The notes under the pieces: generated by a model
What the model saw: only the letters and a program-made list of their open reading frames with translations
Told to the model about the DNA's origin: nothing
Database searches by the model: none
Translations under genes and position numbers: made by a program
Shown here: in pieces, positions 47,862 through 57,089 of the stretch
Layout of the letters: each line of letters starts with the position of its first letter
Position numbering within the stretch: the stretch's first letter is position 1
NCBI RefSeq assembly: GCF_000223985.1
Contig: NZ_AFWV01000015.1
Location: 1-64,000 of the forward strand
Origin: Thiocapsa marina 5811
Lineage (GTDB): Bacteria; Pseudomonadota; Gammaproteobacteria; Chromatiales; Chromatiaceae
Length of the DNA: 64,000 nt
Direction: 5' to 3'

Positions 47862-49139
47862 ATGCGACGACCGGGTACGCAGGAACCCGACTTACCCGGC
47901 GACGGCGTGCAGGCCGAGACGCCGAGTCGGGCCGACGGCCTCGCGCGTCTGGCCTCCTTCGTTCCCCATGCTGCGGCCTATGCGCGCGAGCGCAGTCGCG
48001 TTGTCCCGCCGCATGATCGAGTCTCGCGGCTCTCTCCCTACCTGCGGCGTCGTCTGATCCTGGAGCGCGAGGCGATCGCCGCGGTTTGGGACGTCCATCC
48101 GCGGGATACCGTCGACAAGTTCGTTTCCGAGGTGCTGTGGCGCACGTACTGGAAAGGTTGGCTCGAGCTTCGCCCCCGGGTCTGGGACGCCTATCTCGAG
48201 CAGCGTCGACGCGACCGGGACGGGCTCGCGGGGACGGCGTCAACCCGCTATGCGGATGCGATCGCGGGCCGGAGCGGCATCGCCTGCCTCGATGCCTGGG
48301 CGCACGAGCTGATCGAGACCGGCTATCTGCATAACCATGCCCGCATGTGGTTCGCGAGCATCTGGATCTTCACCCTGCGTTTGCCCTGGACACTCGGCGC
48401 GGCCTTCTTTCTGCGGCACCTTTTGGACGGTGATCCAGCCTCGAACACACTCTCCTGGCGCTGGGTCGCGGGGTTGCACACGCGCGGCAAGCACTACCTG
48501 GCCCGTGCGGAGAACATCGTCCGCTATACCGACGGGCGCTTCGACCCCAAAGGAGAGCTCGACGAGCAGGCGTTGCCCCTGAACGAGCCGCCACTCGATC
48601 TTACGCCCAGTCCGCTCCCGGCTTCGATCGAGGTGGACACGGACCTTCCGAGCGGACTGCTTCTCACGCCGGAGGATCTCTCCCCGGAGGTCTCGCGCCT
48701 GTGGAAGCTCCGGTTTCGAGGCGTGGCCGGGGGGTGGGACGAGGCGGTCGGGGACAGCCTCAACCTGGCCACTGCGGTCGTCGACTTCTCGCGGGTCGCG
48801 ATCGCCGATGCCCTGTCTCGGGCCGAGATGCATTTGGCAGTCCCGTCATACGTCCTCGACGAGGGCGATTGGCTGGCCGCGGCCGAGGAATGGGCTCTCA
48901 GCCTTGCGCTGCGCCAAGTCGTCACGCTCGAAACACCGGTCGGCCGATGGCGCGAGCGCCTCGAGCAGCTCGACGCGCAGCTCGCCCGGCACGGCATCGC
49001 GCTCGTCCGGGTGCGCCGGATCTGGGACAGCAGTCTTTGGCCCGGAGCGACCCGCGGCTTCTTCCCCTTCAACGAGCACGCCCGCCGCCAAGGCCGACTC
49101 GATGGTCTGACGCGCATCGCGCCGTCGCAACCGGGATAA
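47862..49139 (+). CDS. Photolyase-like FAD-binding-domain protein without antenna domain
   Basis: The 425-aa product resembles only the C-terminal helical FAD-binding domain of the photolyase/cryptochrome family. Recognisable parts are VSRLSPYLRRRLILEREAIA, SEVLWRTYWKGWLE, LDAWAHELIETGYLHNHARM (FAD-contact helix with Asn-Arg-Met) and HLLDGDPASNTLSWRWVAGL. No N-terminal alpha/beta antenna domain is present, and the C-terminal 150 residues are unlike photolyases. ATG 47862 has GGAGAG upstream. It lies five bases before a complete photolyase gene, so the two are surely co-transcribed. Whether it binds FAD or repairs DNA is unknown. Confidence 0.85.
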   Translation: MRRPGTQEPDLPGDGVQAETPSRADGLARLASFVPHAAAYARERSRVVPPHDRVSRLSPYLRRRLILEREAIAAVWDVHPRDTVDKFVSEVLWRTYWKGWLELRPRVWDAYLEQRRRDRDGLAGTASTRYADAIAGRSGIACLDAWAHELIETGYLHNHARMWFASIWIFTLRLPWTLGAAFFLRHLLDGDPASNTLSWRWVAGLHTRGKHYLARAENIVRYTDGRFDPKGELDEQALPLNEPPLDLTPSPLPASIEVDTDLPSGLLLTPEDLSPEVSRLWKLRFRGVAGGWDEAVGDSLNLATAVVDFSRVAIADALSRAEMHLAVPSYVLDEGDWLAAAEEWALSLALRQVVTLETPVGRWRERLEQLDAQLARHGIALVRVRRIWDSSLWPGATRGFFPFNEHARRQGRLDGLTRIAPSQPG

Positions 49140-49144
49140 AACAC

Positions 49145-50722
49145 ATGCAACTTGTCTGGTTCAAGCGAGACCTCCGGGTCTACGATCATGCTGCACTCGC
49201 CGAGGCCGCACGGCGCGGCCCGGTCCTGCCGCTCTATGTCGCCGAGCCCGAATACTGGTCCCAACCGGATGCCTCCGGTCGGCATTGGGCCTTCATCGCC
49301 GAGTGTCTCGGCGAGCTGCGAACGGATCTCGCCGCGCTCGGCCAACCCTTGGTGATTCGCGTCGGCGAGGCCATCCCGGTCCTGATCGAGCTGCTGAATC
49401 GTCTGCCCATCCAGACCGTCTGGTCGCACGAGGAGACCGGCAACGGCTGGACCTACGCGCGGGACATCGCGGTCGGCGAACTGCTGCGCAGCCGCGGCAT
49501 CCCCTGGCATGAGCTGCCCCAAAACGGCGTGGTCCGCCGCCTCGAAACACGCAACCTCTGGTCGAAGATCTGGGAGCAGCGGATGCGTACCCCATTGGAG
49601 CCGCCGCCCCTCCTGGGGCCCTTGGGGGCGCTGTCCGAGATCGGCGGGCTCGGCGACATCCCGGATGGACGGGAGCTGGGAATTGCCGACGACCCCTGCC
49701 CGCAACGCCAACCCGGCGGTCGGCGCGCCGGCGTCATGACACTCGAAGGCTTCTTGCGCGAGCGCGGCGAAGCCTATCACCGCGAGATGTCGAGCCCCTT
49801 GACCGCGTACGGCGCCTGCTCGCGCCTGAGCACCCATCTCGCCTGTGGAACGCTCTCGATCCGCGAGCTGGCCCAGGCGACGCGTCATCGCCGGGAGGAG
49901 GTGGCGGCGCTAGCCCAAGGCAGCGGACAACGCGGCACCTGGCCCAAAGCACTCTCGGCCTTCGAGGGCCGGCTCCACTGGCACTGCCATTTCATCCAGA
50001 AGCTGGAGAGTGAGCCGCGTATCGAATTCGAGAACATGCACCGCGCCTGTGACGGTCTGCGCGATCCGACACCGGATCCGCATCGGCTCGACGCCTGGTG
50101 CCAAGGCCAAACCGGCTTCCCCTTCGTCGACGCCTGCATGCGTGCCTTGATCCAGACCGGCTGGATCAATTTTCGGATGCGCGCCATGCTGGTGTCCTTC
50201 AGCGCTTACCATCTCTGGCTGCATTGGCGCGAGCCGGGCCTGCACTTGGCGCGCGTCTTCACCGACTACGAGCCCGGCATCCACTGGTCCCAGGTCCAGA
50301 TGCAATCCGGTACGACCGGCATCAACACGCTGCGAATCTACAACCCGGTCAAGCAGTCGCGAGATCAGGATCCCGATGGCCTCTTCATCCGTCGCTGGGT
50401 GCCCGAGCTGGCCGATGTCCCGGACGCCCGGATCCATACGCCATGGCAGATGTCCCGTGCCGAGCAAGACGCCTGCGGATGCCTGATCGGTCGCGATTAC
50501 CCGGCCCCGATCCTCGACCACGAAGCCGCCGCCCGCGAGGCCCGACGCCGCATGGGCGCGATCCGTCGCAGTGCCGAATCCCGCACCGAAAGTCGGACCA
50601 TCTTCGAGACGCACGGCAGCCGTCGTCGCAGTGGTGGCGCGAGCCGGGCGCGCACGAGCATGAGCACCGCCGAGACAGGCGGTAGACGAAAACGGCCCCC
50701 GAGCCCCGAGTCGACCTCATGA
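49145..50722 (+). CDS. Deoxyribodipyrimidine photolyase / cryptochrome family protein
   Basis: The 525-aa product starts MQLVWFKRDLRVYDHAALAE, the N-terminal antenna domain. Its FAD-binding domain has SPLTAYGACSRLSTHLACGT, LHWHCHFIQKLE, GFPFVDACMRALIQTGWINF and SGTTGINTLRIYNPVKQSRD. The order and motifs are those of a light-dependent repair photolyase or a bacterial cryptochrome; I cannot separate these by eye. It lies in a FAD-domain protein-photolyase-DUF2256 operon and overlaps DUF2256 by ATGA. Part of its 3' end is duplicated near 56.55 kb. Confidence 0.93.
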   Translation: MQLVWFKRDLRVYDHAALAEAARRGPVLPLYVAEPEYWSQPDASGRHWAFIAECLGELRTDLAALGQPLVIRVGEAIPVLIELLNRLPIQTVWSHEETGNGWTYARDIAVGELLRSRGIPWHELPQNGVVRRLETRNLWSKIWEQRMRTPLEPPPLLGPLGALSEIGGLGDIPDGRELGIADDPCPQRQPGGRRAGVMTLEGFLRERGEAYHREMSSPLTAYGACSRLSTHLACGTLSIRELAQATRHRREEVAALAQGSGQRGTWPKALSAFEGRLHWHCHFIQKLESEPRIEFENMHRACDGLRDPTPDPHRLDAWCQGQTGFPFVDACMRALIQTGWINFRMRAMLVSFSAYHLWLHWREPGLHLARVFTDYEPGIHWSQVQMQSGTTGINTLRIYNPVKQSRDQDPDGLFIRRWVPELADVPDARIHTPWQMSRAEQDACGCLIGRDYPAPILDHEAAAREARRRMGAIRRSAESRTESRTIFETHGSRRRSGGASRARTSMSTAETGGRRKRPPSPESTS

Positions 50723-50913
50723 GCCATAAGAAGCCGAATCTCCCGACCAAGATCTGCGCGACCTGCGTCCGGCCCTTCACCTGGCGCAAACGCTGGGCGG
50801 CCTGTTGGGAGTCGGTCCGCTATTGCTCTGAGGCGTGCCGCAGTCGCCGTCGCGTGTCCAGCGTCAAGGCAACGAGGATCAGGGAAGGCTCGTCGGAGCA
50901 TCCGGATCCTTAA
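50719..50913 (+). CDS. DUF2256 zinc-finger-like small protein
   Basis: This 64-aa basic protein begins [20 protein letters not shown], followed by [20 protein letters not shown], giving four cysteines for one metal site. DUF2256 genes are often found next to photolyase or cryptochrome genes; the function is unknown. Its start overlaps the photolyase stop. A near-identical copy lies at 56731-56937. The 239 bp after it hold no recognisable feature. Confidence 0.9.
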   Translation: MSHKKPNLPTKICATCVRPFTWRKRWAACWESVRYCSEACRSRRRVSSVKATRIREGSSEHPDP

Positions 50914-51152
50914 CCGGGGGGCGAAACTGTCGTGCATCGGAATTCCGAAGAATCCCTTGAGCAGGAAGGACGGAAAACGTCGAGAGCGGCCTATCTCATG
51001 CGCCGTATGATCTGGCAGTCACGGAATCCCTTCAAAAAAAACCGCTGTCGGCGACCGGTATGCGGTCGTCGAGCAGCGGCTCAAGCTCGTCGGAAGTCTT
51101 CGTGTCGGGGTGACTCAGGAAGCCGGGTCCCTCCCGCTCGTTCACCGCATGC

Positions 51153-54092
51153 TTATTGGAAGATCGCCCAGCCGACGGACTCGGCGGCATGTGCGGTCTC
51201 GGCGTCCCTGGACTGCTCTTCCTGCACCTGGACCTCGACATCGGTGGAGGTCAGGTTGCGATAGCGCAGGGCTGCCGTATCGCCGCCGTTGGCCGTCTGC
51301 ATGTGGGCCAGGAACACCGGGGTCTCGGTGAAGCCGGCGGCGAAGCTCAGGGTCGACGGCTGATCCCTGAAGCTGTTGCCCGTTACGCCGATCGCGAACT
51401 GCACCCCGTCGAGCGAGCCTTGGGAGGGCTGCCAGGCGATGTAGGTGATCGTCTCCGAACCGTGGCCAGCCTTGTCGTTTTCCTGCTGATCCATGCGCAT
51501 GCTGAATCCATCGCCGTTGACGTTGCTGATCCGCGTCGTTACCGCCCGCGTATCATCGATGCTCGCGACCGTGGCGAACACCACCGGCGTGGTCGGGAAG
51601 GTCTCCGCGAACCCGATCGCCGTCGTCGACGCGGACTGCATGATGGTCCCCGCCTCGATGCGCTCGCCGCTCGGCAGCTCATGCGTGCCCTTCTCCATCG
51701 CCACGTAGGTCACCGTCTCGAAGGCGTGCTTGCCGTCCAGGTAGTCCCACTCTTGGATCCGGATCCAGAAGCCATTGGCTTCCACGCCCGAGATGCGCAC
51801 CGTCGCAGCCTCGGCGTCGTTGGTGCTCGCGGGGTTGGCCACCACGATCGGGTCGGTGAAGGCGCGTCCGAAGGTGACCCACTGCCACTCGTGATTTACT
51901 GACAACTCGCCAACTTCCAGGATCCTCGGGGTCTCGTCCACATTTTGGAAGATCGCCCAGCCGACGCTCTCGGCTTCGTGCACGGTCTCCTCGTCATAGG
52001 ACTGTTCCTCTTGCGCCAGCAGCTCCACACCGCTTGCATCGAGGTTGCGATAGCGCAGCACTGCCGTGTCGCGGCTGTTCATGGTCTGCATGTGGGCCAA
52101 GAACGCCGGGGTTTCGGTGAAGCCGGCGGCGGCGAAGCTCAGAGTCGAAGGCTGATCGGTGAAGCTGCTGCCCGTCACGCCGACCGCGAACTGCAACCCC
52201 TCGAGCGTGCCTTCCGAAGGCTGCCAGGCGATGTAGCTGATCGTCTCCGTACCGTGACCATCGGTTAGGGACTCTTGCTCGTTCATGCGCACCCGGAACC
52301 CCACGGCCGTGACTTCACGGACCCGCGTCGTTACCGCTGTCGGGTCGTCGGCACTGGTCACCGCCGCGAACACCACCGGGGCTGTCGGGAAGGCTTCACC
52401 GAAGCCGATGATCTTGTCCCAACGACCGCGGTGCGTGAAGGTGCCTACCTCGATGCGTTCGCCGTTCGGCAGCGTGTGCGCTCCCTTCTCCATCGCCACG
52501 TAGGTCACCGTCTCGAAGGCGTGCCGACCGTCGAGGTAATCCCACTCTTGGACGCGGATCCAGAAGCCATTGGCGTCCACACCGGAGATGCGCACCGTTG
52601 CGGCCTGACCACCGTTGAGGCTTGCCGGGTTGGCCACCACGACCGGGTCGGTGAAGGAACGCTCGAAGGCGACCCACTGCCAGTCTTGATTTACCGACAC
52701 TTCGCCGACTTCGATCGGCATGGCGTTGTCTTCGGGAGTGACCTCAACGAAGGCGATCTTGGACTCCGTGTCGGTGCCGTAGGGGCCGGTGACCGTGAGG
52801 CTGACGTCGTACGTGCCGGCCTCTTCATAGACGTGGGTCGGCGCCCGTTCGGTGCTGCTCGAGCCGTCGCCGAAGTCCCAACGCACGTCCGTGATCTCGT
52901 TGGTCGAGAGGTCTTGGAAGGACACGCTCAGCGGCCCGTTGCCGGTGCGGCCCGCCGCGGCGAAGTCGGCCACTGGCGCGGGACCGTCGACGGTGATGAG
53001 GTTGGTCTTTGTGACGGTATCCGACCCGCCGGCACCCGTGACCTTCAAAACGACCGAATAGGTGCCCGGATTGCGATAGGTCCATGCCGCACTGGCGCCG
53101 GTGCTCGTCCCACCGTCGCCGAAGTTCCATTCACATGCGGAGACGTCGCCGCTTGAGGCATCGTTGAACACGACGACCATAGGGGCGACACCGCTCGTGG
53201 CGTTGGCGGTAAAGGCGGCCGACGGCGGGGCGATCGTGACCGTGATCGACGACTGCGCGGCTTGCGCCGAGACGCCACCGGGTCCCGTCACGCGCAGCTT
53301 GGCGACGTAGCTTCCCGCCGTAAGGTAAAGGTGGCTGGGAGACCGTTCGGTACTGGTGGTGCCGTCACCGAAGTCCCACTGCCAGCTGTCGATGGTGCCG
53401 CTGGATTGATCGCTGAACTGGACGTTGAAGGGGGCGTGCCCGCTGTCGGCGTTCACCGCAAAGGCGGCGATCGGGGGAGGTGTGGCAACCCTGATCACGG
53501 CTTGGGCAGGCTGTGCCGCCGCGCCGCCGGGTCCGCTCACCATCAGGCTGACGGTGTAGGTGCCCGGGACCGTAAAGGTGTAGCTCGGGGAGGCTTGGCT
53601 GCTGGTGGCGCCGTTGTCGAAGCTCCACTGCCAGGCGTCGACCTTGCCGGTCGAGGTGTCGTTGAAGGCCACGGTCAATGGCGCCACGCCAGCATTCGTA
53701 CTCATGGTGAATCCGGCTTCCGGTGCCGGATAGGGAATCGTGGTGCTGACCTCGTTCGAGAAGTCGCTTTCGAGCGAGCGGTCGGCGTTGAATGCCTTGA
53801 CTGCGAAGTAATAGGTCTTGCCTGCTTCCAGCCCGCTTACCGTTGCGCTATTGGTAGTCGATTGAGTCGCGTTCGAATAGTCTCGACTGGCCTCTCCGTA
53901 ATTGACTTCATAGCCGGCGACACGGGAATCCGACACCGAGTTCCAAGCGACGGTGAGATCCTCCGCTGTCGCGTTCATTGAGATCGTGAGGAAGGAAACC
54001 AGAATAAGAAGTGCGGCCCAAAGGCTGAACCCGAATTGAAGTTGGGTCGGCCGAGCGAGGGTACCTACGCGTGCTGTATGCTGACTGTTCAT
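51153..54092 (-). CDS. Large secreted protein: Fn3, four PKD domains, two H-type-lectin-like repeats
   Basis: The 979-aa product has a signal peptide ending near residue 43 (MNATAED), a fibronectin III domain (about 45-120) and four PKD domains (about 124-475) with WDFGDGTTSTERSPSHLY-type motifs. Two long repeats follow (about 485-730 and 735-979), each starting GEVSVNQDWQWVAF or its equivalent and ending AESVGWAIFQ. They resemble H-type lectin domains and are strikingly alike, so the second arose by recent internal duplication. No membrane anchor or cell-wall signal is seen, so secretion or surface binding of glycans is inferred. It starts at ATG 54092. Confidence 0.88.
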   Translation of the reverse strand: MNSQHTARVGTLARPTQLQFGFSLWAALLILVSFLTISMNATAEDLTVAWNSVSDSRVAGYEVNYGEASRDYSNATQSTTNSATVSGLEAGKTYYFAVKAFNADRSLESDFSNEVSTTIPYPAPEAGFTMSTNAGVAPLTVAFNDTSTGKVDAWQWSFDNGATSSQASPSYTFTVPGTYTVSLMVSGPGGAAAQPAQAVIRVATPPPIAAFAVNADSGHAPFNVQFSDQSSGTIDSWQWDFGDGTTSTERSPSHLYLTAGSYVAKLRVTGPGGVSAQAAQSSITVTIAPPSAAFTANATSGVAPMVVVFNDASSGDVSACEWNFGDGGTSTGASAAWTYRNPGTYSVVLKVTGAGGSDTVTKTNLITVDGPAPVADFAAAGRTGNGPLSVSFQDLSTNEITDVRWDFGDGSSSTERAPTHVYEEAGTYDVSLTVTGPYGTDTESKIAFVEVTPEDNAMPIEVGEVSVNQDWQWVAFERSFTDPVVVANPASLNGGQAATVRISGVDANGFWIRVQEWDYLDGRHAFETVTYVAMEKGAHTLPNGERIEVGTFTHRGRWDKIIGFGEAFPTAPVVFAAVTSADDPTAVTTRVREVTAVGFRVRMNEQESLTDGHGTETISYIAWQPSEGTLEGLQFAVGVTGSSFTDQPSTLSFAAAGFTETPAFLAHMQTMNSRDTAVLRYRNLDASGVELLAQEEQSYDEETVHEAESVGWAIFQNVDETPRILEVGELSVNHEWQWVTFGRAFTDPIVVANPASTNDAEAATVRISGVEANGFWIRIQEWDYLDGKHAFETVTYVAMEKGTHELPSGERIEAGTIMQSASTTAIGFAETFPTTPVVFATVASIDDTRAVTTRISNVNGDGFSMRMDQQENDKAGHGSETITYIAWQPSQGSLDGVQFAIGVTGNSFRDQPSTLSFAAGFTETPVFLAHMQTANGGDTAALRYRNLTSTDVEVQVQEEQSRDAETAHAAESVGWAIFQ

Positions 54093-55064
54093 TGCGTCAC
54101 CTTGAGTCCGACGTTGTCGGCGAATGCAGGTGTCACGGCTGGGCGGCATTCCGAATCTTGAAGATCTCGACTGCGTTCTCGCTCTCGAGTGGCCTTGCTG
54201 CTGCCGTTGTCTACCTGAGAAAGCCGAAACGCCCCGTATTGAGAAATCCGAGCGAGCGTTCTTTTTGCGTACGCTGTGACTCTAGTGACGCAAGGCGATC
54301 CATTCCGTGACGCCATTCCCATCACGGTCGGATGCTTCGTTTTCCGGTGCAGTCAAGTGCGGAAATGTGAATCAGCTCACATTTCCGAACGGAATTGAAA
54401 AGGAAATCGATAAGGGTATTTCGAACTGAGCTGCCGACATGTGTGACGAATCTGTGACCCGGTTTACAAAATGAGAGCGGGAGAAGGCGGAGCGAGGATG
54501 TTTCAGAACGAAAGCAATGTATGAGGCTGCGGGCGTTGAGAATAGGTGCATCCACTGCGGGCGGTCCGCACACCAGACCCTATGTACGCGCGGATTCGAT
54601 CGGTCCGCTGTGCGAAGCATTTGCCGCGTGGAGGTCGGGATGAACCCGCTTACGGCCCTGCGGCCGGTCCGTCACCCGTCTCCCCACGCCCCGACGCGGA
54701 ACGCGGGCGGAACAGCTGCCGCAAATCCACCGAGCACACTGGCGCAGGCTCCGGCTCGAACCGCAGTACCGGATGCAATGAGAAAGGCGCTAGAGAGGAA
54801 GGGTGTCGGCTTTATCCACCCCGTCATCTGCTTCGCCTTCGCGCAGGTTTGCTCGCGAGCGGGCGCGCGGGCTACGAGGGACGGCCGACGATCATGTCGT
54901 CCGTCGTTCTCCGCGTGCGGAGGTCCGGCGTCTCCGGAACATTTTCGGAAAGGCGAGCGTGCTTTAGGCGAGTTGCGCGGAGATCCTCATGACTCGGAGT
55001 GGAGTTCCGATCGCGACCCGAATGTGCTTTCGTTCGTGCTTCGGAACGCTTTACCCTAAAAAGA
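54093..55064. other. Gene-poor region between the PKD protein and the IS remnant
   Basis: About 970 bp without a convincing gene. It contains a CRP-type palindrome (54360-54387) and an AT-rich stretch (54200-54530) that is probably regulatory. On the plus strand, 54517-55059 is open for 180 codons, but its composition is erratic and no family is recognised, so I did not call a gene. The right edge (around 55065) borders the decayed IS. Confidence 0.6.
54360..54387. promoter_or_regulatory. Consensus CRP/Vfr-like palindrome
   Basis: A perfect 11-bp inverted repeat CGGAAATGTGA-N6-TCACATTTCCG contains AAATGTGA-N6-TCACATTT, the full CRP consensus half-sites with the correct 6-bp spacing. It lies about 270 bp upstream of the secreted PKD protein gene. 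Control of that gene by a CRP-family regulator is a reasonable inference. Confidence 0.75.
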
Positions 55065-56543
55065 TCAGTCGACGCCCGTCGCAGGCCGTTTCCGGCCTGC
55101 GGAGGAGTATGGGGAAGTACACATAGCGGCTGGTTCGGCGGCTGCGCCGGGGCCGGCAGCGCGGCCGGCGGTTGCAGTTGGCGGCCGTCGAGGTACTGCA
55201 CCGGCGCACGCGAGAGCATCCGGTACCAGCGTTGCAGGAGACTGAACTGCTCCGCAGTTCGGCGCAGGGTACCGAAGAATCCCGCGATCTCGCGGCAGGT
55301 CGCCTCTACCCATGCCGCTTCGGCATGGGGATGGCTGATGGATCAGGCGCGTCTGCCCGCCGTGACGGGTCAGGTGCGCCGGTGCGCTGAGCAGCAGCGG
55401 GCGGCTGGTGATGGCCTCGGTGTGCCGGTGCGGATCGGCCAGGCGCACGAAAAGGTTCCACCAGTTGTAGGTCAGGGCGGTGATGCGCGCCATGAAGCGG
55501 CAGCGCTTGATGTCGCGGGTGGTGAAGTCGCCCCGGCCCCAATGGTTCTTGAGCTCGTCGAAGGGATTCTCCGCGTCGGCGCGGTCGCGATAGAGTTGTG
55601 CCACGCTCAGGATCTCGTGGGGCAACGAGGTCACCAGCACGGCATACTCGTAGACGACGGTCTCGTCGGTGAGTGCGGGGAAGCTCAGGCGCAGCTGCTC
55701 GGGATCGCCGTGGTCGAGGACAGCCAGGTCGCCCTTGATACGCCGGCGCAGCACGACGGCGCGCCGTGCGCGGCTCCAGCCCGACAGGCGCAGGGTCGTC
55801 TCGGCCCCTTGCCGGCCTTGACCGGCCTCGCGACACTCGGCATCGCGCATCAGGCGCTCGACGGTGTGCTTGACCTTGGAGGTCATGCGCAGCTTGAACA
55901 GATAGGGGATCCCCTCCTGCTCGGCACGCGCCATGTTGGCTTGGGTGCCCCAGTCGCGGTCGCCGCGAATGCACCGCGGCCAGTGCGTGCGCGGCAGGCG
56001 CGCGAGCAACTCCCACAGCCCCGGCGCGCTGTGCTTGGACGCGGTTTGATTGCCGGCCAGCACCTCCACGTCCAGGATCAGACGCAGACCGGCGATGAAA
56101 TAGGTATGGTAGGTGTGCGAAGGGCGCCCCGGCTTGTGCGGGTTGTAGCCCTTGACCGCACCCTCTTGATGCCCGTAGAGCGGCTTGACCGTCACGTCGG
56201 TATTGAGAATCCAGGGCACGCCCAGCACCGGGGCCACGCAGGCGTCCAGATGGTTCCGCAGCCAGGCGACCCCGTCGGCTTCATCGAGCTTGCCGAGGTT
56301 GCGGCGCACCGAGTCCTCGCTGACCACCGCCTCCATGCCCAGCAGCGAGGCATTGATGGCGTCGCCGCGCAGGGCACTGATGTGGGCATAGCGCTGATGC
56401 CCGGACAGCACCGCCAGGATGGCGGTACCCAGAACGTCGCGCGTGCTCGGGGCGTTCGGGCTGGTCAGCTTCAGCGGGCAGCTCTCCACCCAGGCATTGA
56501 AACGCCCGCCCAGGCGCAGAAACTCGGTGAAGAACGGCAGCAA
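55065..56543 (-). pseudogene. Decayed DDE transposase (IS1380/IS4-like)
   Basis: About 430 codons of a DDE transposase are clear. They include SGHQRYAHISALRGDAINAS, the first Asp in WILNTDVTVKPLYGHQEGAV, a second Asp in CIRGDRDWGTQANMARAEQE and the Glu in YRDRADAENPFDELKNHWGR. The N-terminus is missing: the frame begins at a TTG (56543) after an in-frame TGA, exactly where photolyase-derived DNA starts. Near 55335-55350 the homologous frame shifts; the continuation (HPHAEAAWVEATCREIAGFF, then RWYRMLSRAPVQYLDGRQLQ) is in another frame. It is therefore inactive. Terminal inverted repeats were not identified. Confidence 0.85.
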
Positions 56544-56547
56544 GACT

Positions 56548-56700
56548 CAGGATCCGGATGGTCTCCTCATCCGTCGCTGGGTGCCCGAGCTTACCGATGT
56601 CCCGGACGCCCGGATCCATACGCCATGGCAGATGTCGTCGCAGTGGTGGCGCGAGCCGGGCGCGCACGAGCATGAGCACCGCCGAGACAGGCGGTAGACG
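56548..56700 (+). pseudogene. Duplicated 3' fragment of the photolyase gene
   Basis: The segment is almost the same as 50366-50450 (frame QDPDGLLIRRWVPELTDVPD) and then jumps to sequence matching about 50625-50722, so about 170 bp of the original are deleted. The junction lies in GATGTCGTCGCAGTGG, where GTC is shared by both sides. It abuts the truncated transposase on the left and leads into a second DUF2256 gene. It cannot make a functional photolyase. Confidence 0.85.
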
Positions 56701-56730
56701 AAAACGGCCCCCGAGCCCCGAGTCGACCTC

Positions 56731-56937
56731 ATGAGCCATAAGAAGCCGAATCTCCCGACCAAGATCTGCGCGACCTGCGCGCGCCCCTTCACCTGGCGCA
56801 AACGCTGGGCGGCCTGTTGGGAGTCGGTCCGCTATTGCTCCGATGCTTGTCGCAGTCGCCGTCGCGAGTCCAACGCCGAGGCAACGGGGATCGAAGAACG
56901 CCCCTCGGAGCGGAGCAACGTCCGACGTACGGGCTAG
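56731..56937 (+). CDS. DUF2256 protein, duplicate copy
   Basis: This 68-aa protein is nearly identical to the product of 50719-50913 over its first 48 residues ([20 protein letters not shown]; Val to Ala; SEAC to SDAC), with a different C-terminal tail. All four cysteines are kept. The upstream DNA including the Shine-Dalgarno region is also duplicated, but the promoter of the photolyase operon is not, so expression is doubtful. Confidence 0.75.
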   Translation: MSHKKPNLPTKICATCARPFTWRKRWAACWESVRYCSDACRSRRRESNAEATGIEERPSERSNVRRTG

Positions 56938-57089
56938 GTTCGGTCTAAACTCCCGCATCGGACCGCGTGCGCCGAGGCCGGATTCCGATCGAGACCCGAA
57001 CGGGTTTTGTCATTGTGCAGGGACGCGGCTGTTCTTATAACCGGCTCCCTGTTCCGTTATCTTCGATCCTCACCACAGAGAGACCAAAC

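Noticed and set aside
54517..55059. 180-codon ORF on the plus strand
   Set aside because: Uneven composition, no recognisable domain, no ribosome site, and it runs into the IS boundary.
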